Of a stretch of 64,000 bases of DNA, positions 55,395 to 63,715 are shown piece by piece (the stretch's first letter is position 1; every line of letters starts with the position of its first letter). Source of the stretch: an uncultured Clostridia bacterium (GTDB lineage: Bacteria > Bacillota > Clostridia > TANB77 > CAG-508). The stretch is taken from NCBI GenBank assembly GCA_934122155.1, contig CAKOVX010000005.1, positions 26,251 to 90,250 of the forward strand, written 5' to 3'. The notes beneath the pieces are model-generated. The model did no database searches. It saw only the letters and a list, made by a program, of their open reading frames with translations, and was not told the origin of the DNA. A program made the position numbers and the translations under genes.

Positions 55395-56915
55395 TTATTG
55401 TTTATTTTGATTGTTTACCATAGTGTTTTGTGGTTGGCTGTTTGTTGGTGTTGTTGCTGTGTTATTAACTGTTATTGTATTTGTTTGTGTATTTGCTTCT
55501 GTATTTGAGTTTGTATTATTATTCTGTTGGTTATTATTAGTTGTGTTATTATTGCTGCTACTGTTTTCTGGTCTTACATATTTCTTTATATAATCAATTA
55601 CATTTTGTTCTTGATTGTTATATAACATATGATATGTTACTTGACCTGCTGAAGTTGTAGAATATATTGCTTGTAAAGATACTGGTAATAATTTTTTTCC
55701 ATCACTATCTATTAATCCACACAAGTTATTCTTTTTTACTACTATTCCTTCATAATCTGGTATTAGCATAACGCTGTTTGCATTTTTTTCACTTAATTTT
55801 TCATTTTCTGCAATATATCCCAAATCACTATATTCTTCATTTGTTATCTTTCTTCCTGTTATATCAAACAAATCCCATGTTCCATTCTTTTTTGCAGGAA
55901 TACATTTGTTGTATAACAAATATTGATTCTTTATTTTATCATTAGCAAATTTAGTTGAGTCTATACCTATTTGATCATATTCTAAGTATAAAATAATACT
56001 TCCATTTGAATTAACTACACCTTGTTTTTTATTGTTTGTAACCAAATACAAATCATTATCTTTATCTATTTGCTTAATATTGTCATATTCTGGACTAATT
56101 TTGGTTTTAGAATCATATGACATAATTCCCATTTTGTTTTCTGTTGTTGTTACAATAAATTCTTTTGCGCTTTCAATAAATTTTACACTTGCATATTTAG
56201 TACCTAATATTTCTTGCCCATTTAAGCTTTGTACCCCATAGTTTCCATTTGCATTTTTTACTACTATCATATTATATAGTAAAGCCTTTTGATTACTAAA
56301 GCTTGCTTCATTGTCTGCAATTCCCGCATTTTGAAATTTTGTTGTATAGTGTTCTACTAAATATGGTAAAGTATAAATTGTTACTCTATTTTGTTCTTTG
56401 TTATATGACATTGAAATATTAAATGCAATTTCTGCTCCCTCAATTGTTGTACATAATTGATCACCTATCATTTTTACAGGTTCATCTATTTCAAAATATT
56501 CATAGTCATTTGGGTCAGTTGTCAATATTTTATATATTTTATTAGATCCCAAACTAAATGATGCAATTTCATCGCTAGATTCTACATAGCATTTAGTTTT
56601 ATCTTCTGTGTATTTGTTTTCATACTCTGCATTATTTGATTCATAGCCTATATATGACGCAAATGTTCTAATAGGAATATATAATTTGTCTTGTTCAAAT
56701 ATCAGAACATCTTTTAATTTTGTATTTTGTTTTGCATCTATGCTTATTTTTAGTTCTGTGGCTTGAATATAATACATTAGCCCAATTAATGCTGCAACTA
56801 TCAATAATAAAATTATTAAAATAACTCCTATAATTTTCATCCATTTTTTTGCATTTACTTGTTCCTTTGTTGGTCTGTTGCTATTATAGCCTCCACTACC
56901 AATAAAATCATCCAT
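55395..56915 (-). CDS. Membrane-anchored protein with copper-amine-oxidase-N-like and WG-repeat domains
   Basis: The 506 residues have one helix (about 27-50), a stalk like the N-terminal domain of copper amine oxidases (LKDVLIFEQDKLYIPIRTFASYIGYE, about 65-95), and about five WG-type repeats (YGVQSLNGQEI; MGIMSYDSKTKI; QGVVNSNGSII; WDLFDITGRKI; CGLIDSDGKKL) between 215 and 415. The C-terminal 65 residues are Asn/Thr/Gln-rich and disordered. Such proteins bind at the cell surface; no enzyme activity is suggested. Confidence 0.8.
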   Translation of the reverse strand: MDDFIGSGGYNSNRPTKEQVNAKKWMKIIGVILIILLLIVAALIGLMYYIQATELKISIDAKQNTKLKDVLIFEQDKLYIPIRTFASYIGYESNNAEYENKYTEDKTKCYVESSDEIASFSLGSNKIYKILTTDPNDYEYFEIDEPVKMIGDQLCTTIEGAEIAFNISMSYNKEQNRVTIYTLPYLVEHYTTKFQNAGIADNEASFSNQKALLYNMIVVKNANGNYGVQSLNGQEILGTKYASVKFIESAKEFIVTTTENKMGIMSYDSKTKISPEYDNIKQIDKDNDLYLVTNNKKQGVVNSNGSIILYLEYDQIGIDSTKFANDKIKNQYLLYNKCIPAKKNGTWDLFDITGRKITNEEYSDLGYIAENEKLSEKNANSVMLIPDYEGIVVKKNNLCGLIDSDGKKLLPVSLQAIYSTTSAGQVTYHMLYNNQEQNVIDYIKKYVRPENSSSNNNTTNNNQQNNNTNSNTEANTQTNTITVNNTATTPTNSQPQNTMVNNQNKQ

Positions 56916-56942
56916 AAAACATCCTCCATCTCTTTAGTACAA

Positions 56943-58071
56943 TTATTTTTTATAACCATATTTATGGTAAAATTCATTTTTGAAATTGATTAAATTATCA
57001 TTCTCTATTTCTATTCTAACTCTTTCCATAAGTTTAGTCAAGAACCTTAAATTATGAATTGACAATAATCTTACTCCCAATATTTCATTTGCTTTTACTA
57101 AATGTCTAATATATGCTCTTGTGTAGTTTTTGCAAGTGTAGCAATCACATTCTGGATCTAATGGAGTAAAATCTCTCTCATAAGTTGCATTACGTACTAC
57201 TACTTTTCCATTCCATGTCATTGCAGTTCCATTTCTTGCTATTCTTGTTGGCAATACACAGTCACACATATCTATTCCTGCTAAGGCTGCTTCTATTAAA
57301 TAATCAGGTGTTCCTACTCCCATTAAATACCTTGGTTTGTTTTCTGGCATTAGTGGTGCTGTATAGTATAACATTTTTAAATATTCTTCTTTAGGTTCTC
57401 CTACACTTATTCCACCTATTGCATAACCAGGAAAGTCAAGTTCTATTAAATCTTTTGCAGATTTTTCTCTTAAATCTTCGTAAAATCCACCTTGAATTAT
57501 ACCGAATAAGGCTTGTTCTTCAACATTTTTGTGTGCTTCTTTGCAGCGTTTAGCCCATCTAGTTGTTCTTTCCATAGATTGCTTAGTGTATTCATAAGTA
57601 GATGGGTATGGGCAACATTCGTCAAATGACATTATAATGTCTGCTCCTAAAGCTTCTTCTATTTCCATTACTTTTTCTGGAGTAAACATATGCTTACTTC
57701 CATCTAGATGAGACCTAAATTCAACTCCATCTTCTGAAATTGTCCTTAGGTCGCTTAAACTAAATACTTGAAAGCCTCCACAGTCTGTTAAAATTGGTCT
57801 GTCCCATTTCATGAAGTTATGAAGTCCACCTGCTTCTTTTACAATTTCATGCCCGTGGTCTTAAATATAAGTGATATGTATTTGATAATATTATTTGTGC
57901 ACCAACTTCTTCTTTTAGTTCTTCTGGTGTTAGTGATTTTACTGTTGCTTGTGTTCCAACTGGCATAAATACTGGTGTTTGTATATCTCCATGTGGAGTA
58001 TGTACTATTCCTCTTCTTGCTCCCGAATTTTTATCCACATGTAATAATTCGTATGTTACTGCTGGTTTCAT
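56943..58071 (-). CDS. tgt: tRNA-guanine transglycosylase, read through a +1 frameshift at CGG
   Basis: It exchanges guanine 34 for a queuine precursor in tRNAs with GUN anticodons. The N-terminal part runs to NTYHLYLRP, then reads CGG GCA TGA in the zero frame. Dropping the C gives CCA GGG CAT GAA (P-G-H-E), the family sequence, and continues to LHNFMKWDRPILTD. The joined product is about 375 residues. Catalytic aspartates are in TDCGGFQ (usually TDSGGFQ) and CDCVLPTR, and the zinc ligands in CDCYTCKN...H. queA, the next enzyme of the pathway, lies 60 bases upstream. The rest of the gene is intact, which argues against a pseudogene. Confidence 0.88.
57852..57855 (-). other. CGGG +1 frameshift site in tgt
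   Basis: Coding context AGA CCA CGG GCA TGA. Skipping C gives CCA GGG CAT GAA, restoring the invariant RPGHE-type segment of Tgt. It is the only in-frame CGG of the gene. Confidence 0.82.
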
Positions 58072-58096
58072 TTTATTTCTCCTTATAATTTTTACA

Positions 58097-58121
58097 AAGT
58101 ATATAATATTATATACTTTTT
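58097..58121 (-). terminator. AT-rich hairpin between queA and tgt
   Basis: AAAGTATATA pairs with TATATACTTT around ATAT. It lies in the 60-base gap after queA and may be a partial terminator or processing site. Confidence 0.4.
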
Positions 58122-58131
58122 GTTTTAAATT

Positions 58132-59157
58132 TTAATGTATAAACATTGCATCTCCAAATGAGAAAAATTTGTACTGCTCTTTTACAGCTTCCTCATAGGC
58201 TTGCATTATAAACTCTTTCCCTGCTAATGCTGAAACTAACATTATTAAAGTTGATTCTGGCAAATGAAAATTGGTAATCAAAGCATCTAAACATTTGAAT
58301 TTATAGCCAGGATAAATAAATATATTAGTATCTCCTTCTACTTCTTTAACATATCCATTTTCATCAGCTATACTCTCTAACACTCTGCAAGAAGTAGTTC
58401 CAACTGCAATTACTCTATGTCCTTCTTTTTTTGCTTTGTTTATTTTTTCTGCATCCTCTGCTTTTATGTAAAAATGCTCTGAATGCATATCGTGTTCTTC
58501 AATATTCTCAACCTTTACAGGTCTAAAAGTTCCAATTCCTACATGAAGTGTGACATTTGCAATTTCTATGCCCTTTTCTTTCAATTTTTCAAATAGCTCA
58601 TCTGTAAAGTGTAGTCCTGCTGTTGGAGCAGCAGCTGAGCCTTCATATTTTGCATATACTGTTTGGTATCTGTCTTTTTCTTTTAGCTTTTCATGTATGT
58701 ATGGTGGTAATGGCATCAAGCCTATTTCATTTAAAATTTCATTAAATATACCACTATATTCAAATTTCACTTTTCGGTTTCCATCATCAAGTTTCTCTAA
58801 AATTTCAGCCTTTAATAAGCCATCACCAAATGATACTCTTGCTCCAGGCATCAACTTTTTACCTGGTTTTACCATTACCTCCCAAATGTCTCCTTCTATT
58901 CTTTTTAGCAATAAGAATTCTACATTTGCTCCTGTTTCTTCTTTTATACCATACAAACGAGCAGGAATAACTTTTGTGTTATTTCTTACTAAGCAATCTC
59001 CTGGCTCTAAATAATCTATTATATCCTTAAATATTTTATGTTCAATTGTTTTATTTTTTCTATCTAATACCATTAATCTAGATTGGTCTCTATTTTTTAT
59101 TGGTACTTGTGCTATTAATTCTTTTGGTAAGTTATAATTAAAGTCTGAAACTTTCAT
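58132..59157 (-). CDS. queA: S-adenosylmethionine:tRNA ribosyltransferase-isomerase
   Basis: It transfers and isomerises ribose from SAM to form epoxyqueuosine in tRNA. Typical motifs are LPKELIAQVPI near the start, RNNTKVIPARLYG, and the GTFRPVKVENIEEHDMHSE block with YPGYKFKCLDALITNFHLPESTL toward the C-terminus. Its 341 residues fit. It sits just upstream of tgt on the same strand. Confidence 0.95.
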   Translation of the reverse strand: MKVSDFNYNLPKELIAQVPIKNRDQSRLMVLDRKNKTIEHKIFKDIIDYLEPGDCLVRNNTKVIPARLYGIKEETGANVEFLLLKRIEGDIWEVMVKPGKKLMPGARVSFGDGLLKAEILEKLDDGNRKVKFEYSGIFNEILNEIGLMPLPPYIHEKLKEKDRYQTVYAKYEGSAAAPTAGLHFTDELFEKLKEKGIEIANVTLHVGIGTFRPVKVENIEEHDMHSEHFYIKAEDAEKINKAKKEGHRVIAVGTTSCRVLESIADENGYVKEVEGDTNIFIYPGYKFKCLDALITNFHLPESTLIMLVSALAGKEFIMQAYEEAVKEQYKFFSFGDAMFIH

Positions 59158-59172
59158 TGCTTTTATCTCCTA

Positions 59173-60519
59173 TTAGTCTGTTTTGATGTTGTTTGCTTGA
59201 AACAATTTTTTTATTCTTGAAATTATACTTTGTGCTACTTCTATAACACCTTTTGGTTCGTCAAAGGCATTTGTTTCTATTCCATATTTAAAATCTTTTT
59301 CATGAACTGGTTTAGGTGTATAAATTTCTTGTGGAAGTCCTATGTTTTTTCCATCATATTGAATAGTTTTATTCATATAGTCTGTATACCACTTTTTTAA
59401 ACCTTGTTTTTTATCTTCTTCATATCCATATTTTGAATAATCATGTAGTTCTGGCCTTTCGTAGCCATACTCTTTTGCATTTCGCTCTAAAGTATGCAAA
59501 AATTCATGTATAAAAACTTCCTCTGGAAATGTATTAACATTAGGATTAAATTCATATGCCAAATTCTTATTATTGTCTGGCATGCGTATATTAGAAAAGC
59601 CAATTCCTAAGTAATCCATTCCCCCTAATCCAATCCAGTCATTTTCTAGAACCTTTTCTCCTTTTTGTGTATCTGCCATTCTAAATGCAACATATATGTA
59701 GTCATATTCATTTTTTTCAACATATGAATTTATATACTCATATACATCTGCTGCTGATACATAAAAGCCATTTTCGTCATCATATGAAAGTGTTTTTATT
59801 GGCTCTTCAATAACCATCTCGTCATAATTTATTATTACCTTTTGGTTACTAATTTCTTTTATAGAAGTTGCATATCTTGATAAATCTGTTTTTATAGTAG
59901 AAATATCATTTTTAGACATTTGTAATTTTACATGTTCTGTTCTCCCTTTGATATTGACATTTACATCTATATTAGGGAATATAAAACATCCTACTTTCCA
60001 AATGTTTGATGTAGAGGCTACTCCTCTTTGCATTTTAAAATCTGAAAACCAAACTGTTCCTTTTGATAAGGTTTCATAGCCTCCTAGTCTAAAGCCAATG
60101 TGAACTTCAGTCTCATTTTTAGAATTAAACATAAATGTCAATTCTTGCCATTCATTTGTTCCTACAAGTAGCTTTGATCTCTCTTGAGTCTCATTTAAGC
60201 AAATATGTGCTCCTCCTTGTAATGTTTCATTTTCATTTTGAATTCCCTCGGTTTTAACCATGCATGTTACTTTATATGGTGTATTAGGAACTACTGAGAC
60301 TGTTTGTTCAAACATTGCATCATTATATTGTTTATTTTCTATTTTGTAGCTAGCACCTTTCGAATACTTTATATTATTATCCCTAATAAACTCAGTTGCA
60401 TTTCTATTTCTTATGCTTTTGTCAAAGTTGTTGAAGTTATATTTATTATATAAAACTATTAATATAATAATGGCTATAATTGCTATTATATATCCAGTTA
60501 TTTTTTTGACTTTTCTCAT
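59173..60519 (-). CDS. Membrane-anchored metallopeptidase-like protein with a carbohydrate-binding-like domain
   Basis: The 448 residues have one membrane helix (about 7-24). Residues about 40-165 form a jelly-roll domain like CBM4/9-type modules (TPYKVTCMVKTEG; WQELTFMFNSKN; GTVWFSDFKM). Toward the C-terminus (about residue 340) a zinc motif HEFLH lies in EEVFIHEFLHTLERNAKEYG, suggesting a secreted metallopeptidase. I recognise no exact family. It lies between ileS and queA with 15-base gaps on both sides, so it is in a housekeeping operon, which is unusual for a secreted enzyme. Confidence 0.65.
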   Translation of the reverse strand: MRKVKKITGYIIAIIAIIILIVLYNKYNFNNFDKSIRNRNATEFIRDNNIKYSKGASYKIENKQYNDAMFEQTVSVVPNTPYKVTCMVKTEGIQNENETLQGGAHICLNETQERSKLLVGTNEWQELTFMFNSKNETEVHIGFRLGGYETLSKGTVWFSDFKMQRGVASTSNIWKVGCFIFPNIDVNVNIKGRTEHVKLQMSKNDISTIKTDLSRYATSIKEISNQKVIINYDEMVIEEPIKTLSYDDENGFYVSAADVYEYINSYVEKNEYDYIYVAFRMADTQKGEKVLENDWIGLGGMDYLGIGFSNIRMPDNNKNLAYEFNPNVNTFPEEVFIHEFLHTLERNAKEYGYERPELHDYSKYGYEEDKKQGLKKWYTDYMNKTIQYDGKNIGLPQEIYTPKPVHEKDFKYGIETNAFDEPKGVIEVAQSIISRIKKLFQANNIKTD

Positions 60520-60533
60520 TAGTCTTTCTCCTT

Positions 60534-63302
60534 TTATTTTATAGCTTCAATACATCTATGGCATAGAGTAGGGTGTTCACTGTCTTTTCCTACTTCTGTT
60601 GAATATTTCCAACATCTTTCGCATTTTTCTCCTTCTGCGGTTTCTACTTTTACTCCAATTTTTTCTTCTTCTTTTCTTTCATTTTCTTTTATTTCTAATG
60701 CTGAAACTATGAATATTGTTGTTAAAAGTTCTTGATTTTCTTTTAGGAATTTATATTTATCTTCATTGGCAAATATGGTAACTTTTGCGTTTAATGAATG
60801 CCCTATTACTTTTTGAGCTCTTGCCAATTCTAGTTCTTTTGCAACTAATTCTTTTAATTCTATAATTTGATTCCATTTTTGTTCTAGCTCAGAGTTATCA
60901 TATTCATCAACAATCTCTGGCCAGTCGCTTAACATTACGCTTTCTACTTGTTCATTTTTAGTATGTTTCATATATTTCCAAATTTCTTCTGCTGTAAAGC
61001 AAATCATTGGAGCTACCATTTTTACTAGAGCATCTAATATTATATACATAGCAGTTTGAGCAGAGCGTCTTGCTAAATCATCTTTTTTGTAAGTATATAA
61101 TCTATCTTTTATAATGTCTAAGTAAAAGTTACTCATATCTATTACACAAAATTGGTTTATATCATGGTATACTAAATGAAAATTAAAGTTTTCATAATTT
61201 TCAGTGCAATCTTTTACAAGTTTGTTTAATTTTAATAAAGCCCATTTGTCTATTTCTTCCATGTCTTTATATGCTACTTTATTATCTGGATCAAAATCAG
61301 ATGTGTTTCCTAAAATATATCTTGCTGTATTTCTTATTTTTCTATATGCTTCACTTATTTGTCTTAAAATATCTCTTGATATGCTTATGTCTGATTTAAA
61401 GTCTGAAGATAATACCCATAGTCTTAAGATATCAGCTCCATATTCTTTTATAATATCTTGAGGACTGATACCATTTCCTAATGATTTTGACATTTTTCTG
61501 CCATCTTCGTCAACAACCCATCCATGTGTTAATGTACCTTTATATGGAGCTACACCTTTTGTTGCAACTGATGTTAATAGTGAAGATTGGAACCATCCTC
61601 TATATTGATCATGTCCCTCTAAGTATAAATCTGCTGGGAAAGGTAAGCCTCTTTCTATTAATACTCCTTCATATGTAGAACCTGAGTCAAACCAAACATC
61701 CATAATATCTGTTTCTTTTTTGAAATCATGGCATCCACATTCTTTACAAACTGCACCTTCAGGCATTAAGTCTTTTTCATCTAAATCAAACCATGCATTT
61801 GATCCTTTTTCTCTAAATATTTGTGATACCTTTTCAAAGCTTTCGTTTGTTGCATATTCTTTTCCACATTCTTTACAATAGAAAATTGGAATTGGTACAC
61901 CCCAAGTACGTTGTCTTGAAATACACCAGTCATTTCTGTCTTTTACCATACTTGTAATTCTATCTTCTCCCCAAGCTGGCACCCATTTTACAGTTTTTAT
62001 TGCTTTTAGGGTTTCTTCTCTAAAATTGTCTACCGAGGCAAACCATTGATCTGTTGCTCTAAATATAATTGGATTTTTACATCTCCAGCAATGTGGATAT
62101 GAGTGGTTAATTTTTTCTTTTTTCAATAGATATCCATTTTGTTCTAGCCAATCTATAATAGCATCATTTGATTTTGCATAAAACATACCTGCAAAAGGAC
62201 CTGCTCCTTCTGTTTGGTATCCTTTTCCATTAACTGTAACTATAATATCTAGTCCATTTTTTATTCCACATAAATAGTCTTCTTTACCATAGCTTGGCGC
62301 TGTGTGTACTGCTCCTGTACCAGTATCTAGTTCAACTGCAACTGTATCATCACTGCCTAATACTACTTTTGAAGTTCTATCTAAGAATGGATGCTTGCAT
62401 AAAATTCCTTCTAGGTCTGTTCCATTTACAGTTTTTATTGTTTTATATTCAGTAATACCTGCTAGTTCCATAACTTTATCTACTAAACTTGTAGCCATTA
62501 CTAATTTTTCTTTTCCTGTATCAACAACACTATATTCGTATTCACCACCTACTGTAATACCTGTATTACCTGGTAATGTCCATGGAGTAGTAGTCCAAAT
62601 AACTATAAATGTATCATTATCTAAAACTCCTTTTCCATCTTGTACAGGGAATTTAACGTAAATTGACATTGTATCACAGTCTTGATATTCAATTTCTGCT
62701 TCTGCTAAAGCAGTTTCACAGTCTGTACACCAATAAACTGGTTTTAGTCCTTTATAAATATAGCCCTTTTTATACATTTCTGCAAATATCTTTATTTGGT
62801 TAGCTTCTAGTTCTGGTTGTAGAGTAATGTATGGATGTTTCCAATCCCCTAATACTCCTAATCTTTTAAATCCTTCAGTCTGTTTTGCTACATACCCTAG
62901 GGCAAATTCTTTACATGTATCTCTAAATTTTGAAACACTTACTTCATCTCTATTAATTCCTAATGCTTGAATTGCTTTTTTCTCTGTTGGAAGTCCATGT
63001 GTATCATAACCAGGAATGTATATTGTTTGGTAACCTCTCAAGCTTTTAAAACGGTTAATTGTATCTTTTATTACTTTATTTAAGGCATGGCCCATATGTA
63101 TTTCTCCATTTGCATATGGAGGTCCATCATGTAGTATATATGTTTTATGCCCTTCGTTTTTCTTTAACATTTTTTCGTATAAATCATTGTCAAAAACCTC
63201 TGCTTTAGTTTTTGGCTCATTTTCTGGTAAATTTCCTCTCATAGGAAATTCTGTACTTGGCAAGTTTAAAGTTTTGCCATAATCTTGTTTTTCATCTGCC
63301 AT
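60534..63302 (-). CDS. ileS: Isoleucyl-tRNA synthetase
   Basis: Class I synthetase of 922 residues with proofreading. HMGH in PPYANGEIHMGHALNK (about residue 65), the editing domain (WTTTPWTLPGNTG) and KMSKSLGN (about residue 598). A C-terminal zinc ribbon with CERCW and LCHRC lies near residues 895-920. The start follows AAGGAGG. Regulation is by the T-box leader immediately upstream. Confidence 0.97.
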   Translation of the reverse strand: MADEKQDYGKTLNLPSTEFPMRGNLPENEPKTKAEVFDNDLYEKMLKKNEGHKTYILHDGPPYANGEIHMGHALNKVIKDTINRFKSLRGYQTIYIPGYDTHGLPTEKKAIQALGINRDEVSVSKFRDTCKEFALGYVAKQTEGFKRLGVLGDWKHPYITLQPELEANQIKIFAEMYKKGYIYKGLKPVYWCTDCETALAEAEIEYQDCDTMSIYVKFPVQDGKGVLDNDTFIVIWTTTPWTLPGNTGITVGGEYEYSVVDTGKEKLVMATSLVDKVMELAGITEYKTIKTVNGTDLEGILCKHPFLDRTSKVVLGSDDTVAVELDTGTGAVHTAPSYGKEDYLCGIKNGLDIIVTVNGKGYQTEGAGPFAGMFYAKSNDAIIDWLEQNGYLLKKEKINHSYPHCWRCKNPIIFRATDQWFASVDNFREETLKAIKTVKWVPAWGEDRITSMVKDRNDWCISRQRTWGVPIPIFYCKECGKEYATNESFEKVSQIFREKGSNAWFDLDEKDLMPEGAVCKECGCHDFKKETDIMDVWFDSGSTYEGVLIERGLPFPADLYLEGHDQYRGWFQSSLLTSVATKGVAPYKGTLTHGWVVDEDGRKMSKSLGNGISPQDIIKEYGADILRLWVLSSDFKSDISISRDILRQISEAYRKIRNTARYILGNTSDFDPDNKVAYKDMEEIDKWALLKLNKLVKDCTENYENFNFHLVYHDINQFCVIDMSNFYLDIIKDRLYTYKKDDLARRSAQTAMYIILDALVKMVAPMICFTAEEIWKYMKHTKNEQVESVMLSDWPEIVDEYDNSELEQKWNQIIELKELVAKELELARAQKVIGHSLNAKVTIFANEDKYKFLKENQELLTTIFIVSALEIKENERKEEEKIGVKVETAEGEKCERCWKYSTEVGKDSEHPTLCHRCIEAIK

Positions 63303-63340
63303 TTTATTTTCCTCCTTTTAATTTACATTTAAAAACAAAA

Positions 63341-63600
63341 AAGCCATTTCGTCATATTATAAATAGGACGAAATGGCTTAAAATTTCCGCGGTACCACCT
63401 AATTTAAAAGAATTATTTTCTTTTCTCTTATTAACCTTTAACGCAGGAATACGATTTCTTTTACTGTTGTTTCAAAGAAATAGCTAAAAGGTGATAACAA
63501 TAATTACCAAGTGCTTTCAAACTCTCACCATTATGTTTGATTCTCTGTTAAGTTTTTGTAAAAATTGTGTTGTCCTTTATAATTGCTTTTACATTATGTA
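63341..63600 (-). promoter_or_regulatory. T-box riboswitch leader of ileS
   Basis: On the minus strand the T-box core GGTGGTACCGCGG (about 63386-63398) precedes a strong terminator stem (AAGCCATTTCGTC 63341-63353 with GACGAAATGGCTT 63367-63379) and a T run. The core can pair to form the antiterminator when uncharged tRNA binds. A specifier candidate ATC (63493-63495), followed by A, fits Ile. AGAGAATC and GGTGAGAG resemble Stem I elements. Confidence 0.9.
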
Positions 63601-63604
63601 ATAT

Positions 63605-63633
63605 AGTTTAACACTTTTTTGTAGACTTGACAA
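63605..63633 (-). promoter_or_regulatory. Predicted promoter of the ileS T-box leader
   Basis: TTGTCA (63628-63633) and TAAACT (63605-63610) on the minus strand with a 17-base spacer. The -10 hexamer is weak. Confidence 0.5.
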
Positions 63634-63715
63634 GAGGTTGCTAGAAATATTTTACATAATATTTAATTTATAAATTACACACCTTTCTTGCTGGCTCTCA
63701 TCTTATGGAGCGGAG

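Noticed and set aside
1801..58071. Explaining the four frame breaks as plain sequencing errors
   Set aside because: Not excluded, but random errors should not always create an in-frame CGG followed by a Gly codon while no other in-frame CGG exists in the window. The extra C is also not in a homopolymer.
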